Made by a program: the position numbers and the translations under genes. 64,000 nt of DNA from Paramyrothecium sp. XJ0827 (lineage: Eukaryota; Ascomycota; Sordariomycetes; Hypocreales; Stachybotryaceae): positions 3,038,001 to 3,102,000 of the forward strand of contig JAJFPB010000009.1 of NCBI GenBank assembly GCA_020881915.1, written 5' to 3'. This document shows, piece after piece, positions 1 through 11,462 of the stretch. The notes under the pieces were generated by a model. That model saw nothing but the letters and a program-made list of their open reading frames with translations, ran no database searches and had not been told where the DNA came from. How positions within the stretch are numbered: the stretch's first letter is position 1; each line of letters begins with the position of its first letter.

Positions 1-1364
1 TCCACTACTCCTTGCAAGTGTGGAGTATGAAATGGCGCGTTGACAGGCAGGAAAAGGGAGGCGATGACTGGTTTCCTCCTGCTGTAGGGGATGCGGCTCT
101 GGTCTAGACCATCCCTTGCACGAAGCTCACGCAGTCGTAGTGTCAAGCCCCTAAGGCTCCTTGGGGGTCCACCAATAACGTGATCTGTCGGGCTGTTGAT
201 CAGGGATAGGTAGACTCGTTCTTCCTCAGCAAGATATTTGTTCCCAGAGGCAATCACGTTGCTTAGATCATCCTTGGACATACCACGCACCAACAACATA
301 TGTGAGGGAGCACCCTCTCCGGCCTGCACATTGTCGTTGACCATGGCAGGGCTCATGAACGATTTCGGTGCTGCCATCTGACTTTCGTATCCGATCCAGA
401 AGAGGAGCTCGACCGCCCATCTGGCTTCAACGAAAAAGGACTCCCAGTCGTGGCATCTTGCTACAGCAGCGGCAAGTACTAACCCCTGAGAGTGGCCAGT
501 GATGCCTTCAAGGCTTTGAGCGAGCTCTCCCGGCATCATACCGAGTAGTCGACATAGGATATAGTAATGAAGTAGCCCGCTGATACCGATGATGGGGAAG
601 CTGACCGCTGCGGCGGCGAGGAAATTCCTACTCGGTCTCTTTGCCCCGTCCTCGATCCATGCTTTCAGATCAATCTCACGGCCCAGGTAGAAAGCTTTGG
701 TGTCCAGATGGCAAGTCAGTCCGTGAAGTACGTGACTGAGAGAGGTGACAAGAGGTTCGAGAATTGGCTGATGCAACAAGTACAACTCGGCCACCTCCTC
801 CACGCAATTGGCATTGGCCGAGCTCTGGCCTCCGAATGCGAGTAAAATCTGGCTTTTGTTCTTTTGTGCCGCTGTTAGAAGCGCATTCGGAGCCGGAGGT
901 AGGGGGATGGATAGTTTGGTGACGAGGGCCACGTAGGTGCGTAGAATTGATTTCCGTGCAATAGCGCTTTCACTTAACTCGGCCAAAAAGCAGTGTATCT
1001 CCTTTTCCTTCATAACATCGGTGCGAACAGCGTAGAACAAACGCGACAGTATTCCTGGAGAGGCACGACTCTTTTGAACATATTCTAAGAAGCTGAAGGC
1101 TAACGAAGCGCCAGAAGTCGGCACTATGCCTTCGCTGTGGTCTTTCGTCTCATTCAAAGAATCGAGGAAATTTGTTCGATAGTCGCTGAGCTGCGATGCG
1201 TCCCACAGAGACAGAGCGAATTCAATGTGGAGGGTTTGGTAGCAGACGGAGAAGGCCGTCAAGCCGTCGGGAGTTCCGGGAATGAAGCAATCAGGTGTAT
1301 CGAACATGACCGGGGCCCGGACTCCTTCGTCAGATGATACAGTAATTGCCTCTGAACTAGACAT
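1..1364 (-). CDS. Fatty acid synthase beta subunit, 5' part (secondary-metabolism type), runs off left edge
   Basis: The frame is open from an ATG at 1364 down to the window edge, giving 454 codons without a stop or an obvious intron. The protein matches the N-terminal acetyltransferase region of fungal FAS beta. It carries the nucleophile motif GHSQG with the serine near residue 292, an LLAFGGQ stretch near residue 170, and the FLPVNAPFH motif close to the edge that contributes the AT histidine. Enoyl reductase, dehydratase and malonyl/palmitoyl transferase domains should lie outside the window. In the family, this subunit loads acetyl units and carries out the dehydration and enoyl-reduction steps for the alpha subunit. 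The gene points away from the PrpD-like gene, with a 643 bp shared upstream region. Because it lies with an alkylcitrate-type gene set, I infer a cluster-specific FAS and not the housekeeping one. The family call is firm; the pathway role is inference. Confidence 0.9.
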   Translation of the reverse strand, partial: MSSSEAITVSSDEGVRAPVMFDTPDCFIPGTPDGLTAFSVCYQTLHIEFALSLWDASQLSDYRTNFLDSLNETKDHSEGIVPTSGASLAFSFLEYVQKSRASPGILSRLFYAVRTDVMKEKEIHCFLAELSESAIARKSILRTYVALVTKLSIPLPPAPNALLTAAQKNKSQILLAFGGQSSANANCVEEVAELYLLHQPILEPLVTSLSHVLHGLTCHLDTKAFYLGREIDLKAWIEDGAKRPSRNFLAAAAVSFPIIGISGLLHYYILCRLLGMMPGELAQSLEGITGHSQGLVLAAAVARCHDWESFFVEARWAVELLFWIGYESQMAAPKSFMSPAMVNDNVQAGEGAPSHMLLVRGMSKDDLSNVIASGNKYLAEEERVYLSLINSPTDHVIGGPPRSLRGLTLRLRELRARDGLDQSRIPYSRRKPVIASLFLPVNAPFHTPHLQGVV

Positions 1365-2007
1365 TATGAAGTAGCGTACTATCTAGCTGCAACTCTGACG
1401 TATATCTCGTATGTTCAAGACCTTAAAGCTCAGTGTGTCTTGCCTCGTGCTTTGGATTCAAACATGAGTTGGGATGAGGAGTGTGAGTGATACGTGTGAA
1501 AACGAATCCCAAGATGACTTGGTTTCCCACAGGAAGGAAGACAGATAATGTAGAGTGGTTCGACTTCTGGTTTCACTGAAGCATAACCTTATTGATTTGG
1601 TTTGCAAAAAAAGCTCTTGCTACACGGCATTGTGCCACCGCCACTCGCACCGGTACGCTGGGTTATGATTATAATCACTGGGCTTGATTGGGGATGCGTA
1701 TAATCTATACGGGGATCGCTCTATTGGACGACAACGGGATACAGTAATCAAAGAAACCGGCTCAAGTGGATTGCCACGCCGTGAATGAGACCCTTCGCCG
1801 AAATTCTCTCGATTTGCGAAATGCGGGCTGAGCCGGCAAGCAAGTGCCTGGGTCGGACGCCGAACACCGACTTAGTCGGACTTACATGCCGACGACCGAA
1901 TTGGCCATTGTTCGACTAGACAACGTTCTAAATAGTAACGAAAAATAAGCCTCTGCAGGTAGCAATTGATTCTAGATGCACATTTGTGAATAGCGATAGG
2001 CATCACG
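1365..2007. promoter_or_regulatory. Divergent intergenic region, FAS beta / PrpD-like
   Basis: This 643 bp region separates the start codons of two divergent cluster genes and probably holds both promoters. I saw no convincing open reading frame, tRNA or long repeat in it. A shared upstream region would allow co-regulation, but I could not identify a transcription-factor site. Confidence 0.5.
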
Positions 2008-3543
2008 ATGATTGTCCCACAGCCTGACGATAACTCAAAGAGACCGTACGACGAGATCATCAGCCGCATTGTCGACTATGTCTATGATTACGAGGTTGTG
2101 TCAGAGGCAGCTTTTGCCCGGAGCAAATTGGCACTCATTGATTCTCTGGGTGTTGCTATAGAAAGTCTTGCTAGGAGTAAGGAGTGCGCGGCACTCGTCA
2201 AGCCGTTTCTGCCGGGAGCAACTTCAGTTTCCCTGGGCTTCAGGCTTCCGGGAACAGACTATTCTCTAGATTTGCTCCAAGGCGCGTTCAATATGGGCGC
2301 AATGATTCGCTATCTCGACCACAATGATGCTTTTGCCGGTGCAGAATGGGGTCATCCGTCGGGTAGGTTATTGTCAAAACTGCCGTTCACTGAAAAATTT
2401 GATTAACACGAGACGGCGGCAGACAATTTAGGAGCAATTCTGGCCACAGCAGATGTGTTGACGAGAGCTGCCCTTGCCCGGAGCGATCAGAATGGCGTCA
2501 TTACCATGAAACAGGTTTTGGTCAGCTTGATCAAAGCATACGAGATACAAGGCGTATTCCAGATTAAAAATGCCTTCAACCGCGTTGGTCTTGACCACAC
2601 GATCCTGGTCAAGATTGCATCCACGGCGGTCGTTTCCTGGATGATGGGTCTGGACCGCGAGCAGACACGTGCGGCAGTCTCACACGCTTGGGCTGATGGA
2701 CACCCTCTCCGCGTGTACCGCCAGGCCCCAAACGCTGGCCCGCGTAAGGGCTGGGCGGCAGGCGATGCGTGCATGCGCGCCGTCCACCTTGCGAGCCTGG
2801 CGCGAGCGGGCCAGCCTGGTATCCGCACCCCCCTGACGGCTGCTCGTTGGGGTTTCTATCAGGTGCTCAACAAAGACAACGAGTTCCATTTACCACAGGC
2901 GTTTGGAACCTGGGTCGCCGAGAATGTCGTCTTCAAAGTGCTGACTGCGGAAGGTCACGGTCTGACTGCCGTGGAAGCCACTATGAGGGCGAGCAAGGAA
3001 TTACAAGTGCGCAATCTTGACCCCATCGACGACATTCAGAGTATTCGGGTGCGAGTCCAAGAAGCGGCTATGATAATTATCAACAAGAAAGGTCCTCTGA
3101 ATAACGCAGCAGATAGGGACCACTGCTTGAGGTACATGATTGCTGTGGTCCTGCTCAAGAACGGCGTGGAGATCGAGACCCAAGATTATCAGGACGAGAG
3201 TCCTTGGGCTACTGACGCTCGGGTTGAGCAGCTACGGTCCATAATCACCATGGAGGAAGAGGTCCAGTTCACGCAAGATTACCATAACCCTGACATTCGC
3301 AGTGTGGGTAGCGCGCTTGACATCCGGTTGAAAAATGGGACAACAATTAGCACTCGGCAGGACTTTCCTCTCGGCCACCCTGCTCGTAGTCACGAGACTA
3401 TCCCGCTTGTGAGACAGAAGGCCATTCGCAACTTGAGATTAGTCTTCTCTGAGGATCAAGTGACTCGCATCATCGAGACTCTGGACCGACCGGACTTCGA
3501 TGCGCTGCCAATCAGCGACTACATAGATCTGTTCAGGAAGTGA
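2008..3543 (+). CDS. MmgE/PrpD family dehydratase (alkylcitrate / 2-methylcitrate dehydratase-like)
   Basis: The proposed exons are 2008..2362 and 2423..3543, giving 491 residues. The 60 nt intron has a GTAGGT donor, a GATTAAC branch-like site and a GGCAG acceptor. Splicing restores the family motif GHPSDNLGAILATADVL across the junction. Other PrpD hallmarks are YLDHNDAF near residue 95 and GPLNNAADRDHCLRYM in the C-terminal half. Family members eliminate water from methylcitrate, alkylcitrates or related tricarboxylates, or decarboxylate cis-aconitate. The N-terminus (MIVPQPDDNSK) does not look like a mitochondrial presequence, unlike primary-metabolism fungal PrpD, which suggests a cytosolic specialised enzyme. 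Its place between a FAS subunit and a citrate-synthase homologue supports dehydration of an alkylcitrate to an alkyl-aconitate. A cis-aconitate-decarboxylase-like activity is the main alternative. Confidence 0.87.
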
Positions 3544-3954
3544 ACGTGAGTTAGTCTAGTTCAGATATACATACTAAGAAACTCAGTTTGCACTTGGTCG
3601 ACGATGATCATATGTCTGCCATTTGTATAGAAATAATTCTGTCCTGCATTTCGTGGTGTTGGCAGGCTGACTTGCCTCAGCCTGCTTACAGTGAAGCGCT
3701 ACCCTAGACTTGGTAATTGTACTTGGCATGAGTATTCCCAACCCTCCAATCCTCCTCCACTTGCGCTCTAGTCGGCCTCATCAAGACATGAAAGTAATTT
3801 TACAACCATTTTGATAGTTACGGCAAGACCGACACATTCCGGGGTGTTTAATAAAGGCTCACGTGCATAGCTTATGCCCGGTATCAACGTTTTAGTAATT
3901 TGTCGTATATGAACACACTGCATCCAAGCAGAAAATGCTAGCTGATCAATGAAT
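3544..3954. other. Convergent intergenic region
   Basis: These 411 bp lie between the stop codons of the PrpD-like and citrate-synthase-like genes. They are AT-rich and probably hold both 3' untranslated regions. I saw no gene or repeat. Confidence 0.5.
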
Positions 3955-5505
3955 CTACTCCGCCCGATCCATTTTGCCGGTATACTTCTGACCGGGGCGC
4001 CAGATCCGAGGTGTACCTTCTATTAAGGTCTCAGTTAGCAGATATATCATCATGATATGGAAGACAGAGTAACATACCCATTGCCTCTTTCCAGTGGGCC
4101 ATGAAGCCTTGAGTCCTCGACACGATAGAGATAGGGAGGATGAATTCGACCGGAAAACCAATGGCCTTGTAGGCAAATGCAGCGAACATGTCTGCATTAG
4201 GGCGGAGCTTTCTCGAAATGAAGTACTCGTCTTGGGCAGCGGCGCGGTCTAAAGCAAAGGCTACCTGGAGGAGAGGATCCTTGGATACCTCTTCAGATAG
4301 CTCATCCAGAATCTCGCTGATATAGGTAAAGCGGGGATCGGTGACACGGTAGACACGATGGCCGTAGCCAAAGAGGCGCTCTTTTCCAGCCTTGACGCGT
4401 GAGATCTTGGCAGGCACGCTCTCAACATTGCCAATCTCCTCAATGTTTTTATATGCGACCTCTATGGCACCGCCATGTAGAGGTCCGTACCCTGCAGAGA
4501 TGGCAGAGATTAGGCACGAGATGATGTCGGGAAGGGCTGAGGCTGTCTGCAGTAAAGCCGCGGTCGAGCATGTCATCTCATGATCAGCCACCGTCGTCCA
4601 GAGCTTCTCAATCGCGTCCACGTAGCGGGGGTCCGGCACGCCCGTTGCCTGGTCTACGTGTCCCGTCATGAGGAGAAAATTCTCAACGTAGGAAAAGTCC
4701 TCCCGGGGTGGCCTGAAGTTCCGACCGATGTGATGGCAGTAGGCTGCAGCCGTTATCATGGACAGGCTGGACATGACCCTAATGATCTGGTCGTCTACCT
4801 TCTCCGGTTCTCCCATGTAGAGATTCTTGGCTGCGTGGGCTGGGATGGCATCCATATCGGTGGATTGCAGTGCGCTCAACCCTGCGATAATCATACCCAG
4901 GATCGATCCAGTTTTTCTATGTCACCATCGGTCAGTCGATCTCTGCGGTTATCAGGGCGATTCAACGATTGAGCCACTTACGGAAATGATCGAATGACGT
5001 TGAGCACACTCTCGTTGATCAACGGGACATTGTTGAGGCGTGCTTGGTAGATTTGGGCTTGGTCTGTTGATGGCCAATCGCCCCAAATGAGCAGGTGAGA
5101 TAAATCAACGAACTTCTTCTTTCCTATAATGTTGTGAATTGAGTAGCCCCTGTATTGAATGGTACCCTCCAATCCATCACTTTCTCTGTGTTAGCATAGT
5201 ACAGAGATGAGATGGAAGCAGCTGACTCACATATAAGTGATTTTGCTCTCGCTGATAAGAGTGTTAGAGTAACCAGGGTCAAAAACCCGAAGCCCTTGCT
5301 CATTTTGGTATTCTGGGTGTTCGGCATCCTTCGGCGCCTTCAAGAATTTGAATTCGCTTGCGTTGATTGCATTCTGTTGAATCTTGATGGCTCTATGTTG
5401 CCCAGTGCGGCTATCGATTACATGCAAAAAGTCACCCAGATGGCCTTTTACTCCATTGGCGCCATCGGTGGCGTTAGATTCATTGATCACGGTAGCAGAA
5501 GGCAT
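3955..5505 (-). CDS. Citrate synthase family protein (alkylcitrate synthase-like)
   Basis: The proposed exons on the minus strand are 5505..5231, 5185..4982, 4916..4078 and 4019..3955, giving 460 residues. The introns are 45, 65 and 58 nt with GTGAGT, GTAAGT and GTATGT donors. All three expected catalytic residues are present: His307 in GPLHGGA, His346 in GYGHRVYR and Asp402 in NADMFAA. The protein ends with the typical RTQGFMAHWKEAM and RIWRPGQKYTG blocks. The family condenses an acyl-CoA with oxaloacetate. The N-terminus is acidic and Ser/Thr-rich (MPSATVINES) with no presequence, and the C-terminus (KMDRAE) is not a PTS1, so a cytosolic location is likely. An upstream TTG at 5526 is in frame, but the first ATG is at 5505. 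Neighbours suggest a FAS-derived long acyl-CoA as substrate, giving an alkylcitrate. A plain methylcitrate synthase cannot be excluded. Confidence 0.88.
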
Positions 5506-6194
5506 CGTGGCACTATGAGTTGACAAGAAAGTGTCCTTAGTGTTCCAATGTGCCCTTATTATCTTGTTGTCTTACTCACCCATACTAGAAGCTTTTCCTA
5601 AATTATGCAATACTTCCTCTCCAAGGATGTATTTCCGAGCACATTGATGATACGTTGCCCCAGCTTTCCACTGGGTGTCGCGTGCGGATTCGGGTTCGGC
5701 AACCGAAACCCGGTGGGCGACAACCGACCGAATTCCGTCTTGTCTGGACGGAGATTAGCCCCGAGGAAAAGGGCAACGTGAGAATTTATTCCTCGTCTGA
5801 ATTTGGTGTGCAATAGATTTGCTTTCCATGTGGATCATCGACTTGCCCGAGATGTCGGGAAGAGGCCCGAGCAATTGACTCCGACGGTGGCGTAACAACG
5901 GCAGCTGCAGCTAGTGAATTGGATCTTGATGGAGTTTGGAGGAATCGATGCTCCAGCCGAGATATTTGCGTTTCTCGCAAGACTCAATCCAGTACCAGGG
6001 CTCCAATTTGTCTTTCATAATACTGTCCATGCTGGATGCTTCTGTGATAATTGCAAAACACAGGTCATCTTGTCATATAATTGTGTTCGTCATCAAATAT
6101 CAATATTAGTTACTGCACTCGCTGTCATCACTGCTTCTATAAATATTTGTTGGGAGTGGTCAAGCTGTAGATTTTGCATATCGCAATATTGACA
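5506..6194. promoter_or_regulatory. Divergent intergenic region, citrate-synthase-like / FAS alpha
   Basis: These 689 bp separate the start codons of two divergent cluster genes. A TATA-like TATAAATA lies at about 6139, 55 bp upstream of the FAS alpha ATG. Short open frames occur on both strands, but none resembles a protein I know. Confidence 0.45.
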
Positions 6195-9100
6195 ATGACT
6201 ATTGTTGGGCATACCACTACATCTGTGCGGGAAAGAGAGAAGTCGGCACAAAACATCGCCTATGAAGTACTCATCGAGCTTCTCACGTACGTTGTCGTTC
6301 CTCCTTCTGCCACAGTTGTCACTGATCCACCGCCCACAGATACCAGTTTGCCTTCCCTGTACAATGGTAAGTGATATAAGCTCGTCCACTTGTAATCTCC
6401 TAACACAATACCAAAGGATCAACACCCAGAAGGAGATACTGACTTCAGACCGAAATATTCAACGAATCATTGAGATAGGGCCGGCCAATGTTTTGGCATC
6501 CATGGCCAAAAGGTCAGCCAAGGCTCTGGTTATGGAACAAGACATGGCACGGTCTGTGGAGAGAGAATACCTCAATATCAACAACCCCAACGACATTAAG
6601 AAAATCCACTACGACTACGATGAGGGAAAAAAATCAGTAAGATCCCCGTCCAAGGCTATGACTTCGGTCCTTCATGACCCCGACACAGTCAAAGAGACAA
6701 CCTCCATGCCTGTTACAGCCCCTGCAGCACCTACAACCCCCGCTGTCGCTATTGTGCCGTTACCTACTGCTCCAGTTACGATTGTTGATAAGGATCTTTC
6801 GCCGAAGGATATTATCCTAATGCTGGTAGCGCAAAAGCTCCGACGGGTGCTGGATGAAGTGCCTGTCAGCGAGTCGATTCAGAGTCTCTCTGGCGGTAGG
6901 TTTAATACAGGCACTAGGGCTCTTTCTTCAAGATGACTAATTATGGAACAAGGCAAATCCACCCTACAGAATGAGTTGATTGGCGATCTCGCCGCCGAGT
7001 TTGGGGACCTACCAGATGGCAGTGAGAGTACATCGATAGAGGCCTTGGGCGAGAAGCTTGCTCCTGGATTCTCTGGGAAGCTTGGAGCGTCGTCGAGGCG
7101 ATTGTTCGAGCGATTCATTTCCTCCAAGATGCCTGCTGGTTTTGGTCAGCCGGAGCTGACGACGTACGTAGCGTCATGTTGGGGCCTGGGCCCAAACAGT
7201 AGAATCGCTGCTCAATGCTTCTGCGTTACCATGGAACCGTCCTCGAGGCTTTCTGATGTGGTACAAGCCCAGAACTTTGTCGATTCAGCCGTCGTGCGGT
7301 ATGCAAAGCAAGCAGGAGTCAGCCTGCCCACATCGCCATCCAATACAGGACAGCCACAGACACTACAGAACACCGTGGTTCAAGTTGACCAAGCCAGTCT
7401 GGAAGCACTGAGAAGTGAGCAAAATGACATTCTCAGGAAACAGCTTCAAACTTTGGCCCAGCATTTCGGCCTTGAGCTCACCCATGATGCAATTGAGGGC
7501 GACGCCAAGGTCATCAACGATCTGCAACAAAGGCTAGATAGTCTACATGCAGAGCTCGATGAGGAGTTCCTCATGGGTATTCGGGGGATCTTCGACCCTC
7601 AAAAGAGTCGCCAGTACGCTTCATGGTGGAATTGGGGGCGCGAAGACGTGGCACGGATCCTGGCTCAGCAGACAAGTAGCAGCCAATTGCTTGCATCCAA
7701 AGAGCGACTTCAGGCTCTGACAAATAGATGGACTGTGGAGTTGGAGGACATGCTACGGTACTGCCTCAAGACCGGGATAGCAAATAAAGGAATAGTTGAA
7801 AGCCTCCTCAAATTCAAGCCAGCAGGCACACATACGCAAGCAACCTCAGTGTTGCCGCCTCCTGTTTATCGATACTTCGAGCAGGCAAAAGCACCACATA
7901 CGTCAGTCGAAGAGGATGGCTCTATTAATTATACTGAAACAAACCGGGAGATCGCCGATTCGAAAGCTAATGCGACAACCTACTTCGACGTTGTCAGCTC
8001 CACACGCCGTGGTGGCCCCAGCAACAGTTATGTCCACCTTGGCAGTCACTCATCATCAGGACAGTATGACAGTGAGCTTACGAAACGTTATCTTGAGGCG
8101 CTTTTGGACGGCAACACATCTGGCATCACCTACGCCGGCAAGACAGCCCTCGTCACTGGCGCTGGCATTGGTTCCATTGGCATCGAGGTGGTCCGGGGTC
8201 TACTATCGGGAGGCGCCAGGGTCATTGTCACGACGAGCCGTGCGCCTGCCTCGGCCGGAGCCGTCATGTCGCAGCTCTACAAGGAGGCCGGTGGTCGGGG
8301 ATCTGAATTAATTATGCTCTCCTTCAACGCCGCGAGCAAGAAGGACGTGGAGGACCTCGTCGCACACATCTATAATAATGAAGGCAAGGGCGGACTGGAT
8401 ACCGATCTAGACTTTGTCATTCCTTTCGCCGCGATTTCAGAGCCCAGTCGCGAGGTCGACGGAATCGATGCGCGCTCCGAGATGGCACACCGCGCCATGC
8501 TGACCAACGTACTGCGGCTGATGGGATGCATCAAGAAGCAGAAGGAAAAGCGGAAGTACACTGGCAGGCCTACCGCGCTCGTTCTGCCGTTGTCACCTAA
8601 CCACGGAGATTTCGGCGGTGATGGGCTCTACTCCGAGTCCAAGTTGGGACTGGAGACGCTCTTCAACCGATACCACTCGGAACGCTGGTCCGAATACCTC
8701 TCCGTTATTGGCGCCGTGATCGGCTGGACGCGCGGGACCGGCCTTATGAGTGCCAACAATATCCTCGCCCGGGGCATCGAAGACCTTGGCGTGATGACTT
8801 TCACGGCGGGCGAGATGGCGTTCAATATCCTGGCATTGCTCTCTCCCTCCATTATTAGGCAGGCGGACTCAGAGCCTGTATATGCGGACCTGAGCGGAGG
8901 ATTAGTCGGCCTCCCGAGACTTAAGGAGGAGATTCTGGCAATCCGGTCGAGAATCACGAGTAAGCAGCGAGAACGACAAGCCATTGCTGCCGAGCGCCAG
9001 AGGCAAGAGGCGATTATGCGAGGTTTGAAAGCTACTCCTTCATCAGAGAAGAACAAGTCTTATTCAACGCACAATAAGCGTTCAAACATCACTCAGGAAT

Positions 9101-11295
9101 TCCCGAAGTTGTCTTCTCATCAAGAAATGACAGCCGGGCTAGAGCGTCTTGTCGGCATGGTGGACCTCAGCCGCACCGCCGTCATCGTCGGATTTTCGGA
9201 ACTAGGACCGTGGGGTTCGTCGCGCACGCGGTGGCAGATGGAGAGCCGAGGTAAGCTAAACCAAGACGGTTTGGCCGAGATGGCGTGGATGATGGGCCTG
9301 ATCAAGTACCATGACGGCCTCATTGACGGGAAATCCTACCTGGGATGGATAGATGTAGAGTCGGGCAAGCCGGTGGAGGAAGCCGATTTCGCAAGCCGCT
9401 ACAGTGAGCACATCATGAAACACTCGGGGATTCGTGCCATTGAGCCTGAAGGCATGGATGGATATGACCCTTCGAAGAAGGAGCTTCTCCAGGAGGTGGT
9501 CCTTGACAATGACCTGCCGCCATTTGAGACCTCAGCGAACATTGCGCAATCTTTCAAACACTTCCACAAAGACAAAGTAAAGGTCTTTCCTTCGGCACAT
9601 TCTGGTGACCTTGATGGCAATTGGACTGTGATCATCAAATCAGGCGCCACTTTCCTGGTTCCAAAGTCAACCGAAGGTCATAACACTGTGGCGGCGCAAG
9701 TTCCTAAGGGCTGGGATGCAGCGACGTACGGGATTCCGGAAGACATCGTCGCGCAAGTCGACAACGTAACTCTGTACGTACTCTGCTGCGCGAGCGAAGC
9801 CATGTTCAGCGCGGGCATTGAGGATCCCTTCGAGCTATACCGGCATATCCATGTGTCGGAGCTAGGCAACTACATCGGCACCGGTGCGGGCTCGCTGCGG
9901 TCCGCGCGCGCCATGTACCGCCGCCGCCACCAGGACGAACCGGTGCAGGGAGACATCTTGCAAGAGACCTTCCTCAACTCCATGGCGGCATGGACCAATA
10001 TGCTCTTGTTCGGTGCTACCGGTCCCATCAAGACCCCGACGGGTACTTGCGCAACAGCGGTCGAATCTCTCGACAACGCATGCGAGGCTATCCGGTCCCG
10101 GCGAGTGAAGGTCGCCCTGGTAGGCGGTGCGGATGATATAAGCGAAGAAACCTCACACGAGTTCAGCAACATGAAAGCGACTGTGGCTGGGGATGCTGAT
10201 GCGGCCCGTGGCTACCTACCAGCGCATGCGTCACGGCCTATGGCGTCGTCGCGCGCAGGCTTCGTTGAGGGCGCCGGGTGTGGCGTGCAGATCATCATGA
10301 GCGCCGAGCTTGCCTTGCAGATGGGGCTTCCCATCTACAGTGTTGTTGCATACACCCAGATGGCCGGCGACGGCGTGGGCCGTTCCGTGCCGGCGCCGGG
10401 CCAAGGTATCTTGACGGCGGCGCGAGAAGAACTATCGGCAGCACGGGATTCGCCGCTTCTGGACGTTGCATACCGCCGATCGCGGCTCGAGCACGAGGTT
10501 GCCGCCATCGAACACTGGCGGCTGTCGCAACTAGCGGGCGGCGGAAGCCTCGGTGGCCACGACATCGCACACGAGCGCATGATCGAGTCAGCCTCGGCGG
10601 TTTGCAAGTCGGACGCGCAGTCGATGTGGAACGGCGACAATGTCAGGCAGCTTGACCCATCCATCGCACCCATGCGTGCGGCGCTGGCCGTCTGGGGGCT
10701 GAGCATCGATGACATTGGCGTAGCGTCTTTCCACGGCACGTCGACCAAGGCCAACGACAAAAATGAGAGCGCCGTCGTCAACCAGATGATGGCCCACCTC
10801 GGCCGTACCCTGGGCAACCCGCTCCCCGTCGTGTGCCAGAAAGCCTTGACCGGACACCCCAAAGGAGCCGCCGGAGCCTGGATGGTGAACGGTTGTTTGC
10901 AGATCATCGAGTCCGGCCTGGTTCCGGGCAACCGGAACCTCGACGACGTTGACGTGGCGTTGCGTGCGTTCCCGCATCTTTTGTACCTTTCGGAGGCGCT
11001 CGAGGTGCCCGGCGGTGGAATTAAGGCGTTTATGGTAACGTCTTTTGGATTCGGGCAGAAGGGTGGCATCGTGATTGGGGTCACGCCACGGGCGCTCTAC
11101 GGGGCGTTGCCAGCGACCAAGTATGAGGCATACCGTAAAGAGGTAGGTAAGAGGCGCCGTCGTGCCGATCGGGACTTTCAGTCAGCCATGATGATGAACA
11201 GAGTATTTAGAGGAAAGGATGAATCAGTCTGGACTCGGGTAGGTAAGCCTGGGTCAGATTTTTTCCTGAATCCAAATGCTAGAATAAACGTTTGA
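6195..11295 (+). CDS. Fatty acid synthase alpha subunit (secondary-metabolism type) lacking the C-terminal PPT domain
   Basis: The proposed exons are 6195..6286, 6381..6895 and 6953..11295, giving 1649 residues. The first intron is the least certain; its GTACGT donor and AAG acceptor were chosen to keep frame. The second intron (57 nt, GACTAAT branch) cuts the codon for the second glycine of GGKS, whose serine (about residue 205) carries phosphopantetheine in the ACP. Next come a ketoreductase with TGAGIGSIG near 605 and YSESK (Tyr762), and a ketosynthase with Cys1235 in TPTGTCAT, His1463 in FHGTSTK and His1504 in TGHPKGAAG. The subunit carries, reduces and elongates acyl chains with the beta subunit. 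The protein stops about 35 residues after the last block conserved with yeast FAS2 (MNRVF...LNPNAR). The phosphopantetheinyl transferase domain that normally follows is absent, so activation would have to come from another enzyme. Confidence 0.92.
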
Positions 11296-11364
11296 TTATT
11301 TAGAAATATTTTAAAATAATTTAGGGTTAATAATAGTATAAATGATAAATACGTAATTATTTTA

Positions 11365-11412
11365 ACGTACATGATAAGCGAGTGCACCAACCAAGCGAGT
11401 GCACCAAAAATT
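11365..11412 (+). repeat. Left terminal inverted repeat
   Basis: This 48 bp sequence is the perfect inverse of 13172..13219. It contains an internal direct duplication, AAGCGAGTGCACCAA, occurring twice 18 bp apart, which could be a doubled transposase-binding site. Confidence 0.93.
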
Positions 11413-11462
11413 ACTCAATCTCTCCTCTTTACATCTAATCAACTATTTCTCAACCACCAAAT

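Noticed and set aside
10335..11084. 249-codon minus-strand open frame inside FAS alpha
   Set aside because: It lies antisense to the strongly conserved KS domain and its translation has no domain pattern; it is a frame shadow of GC-rich coding DNA.
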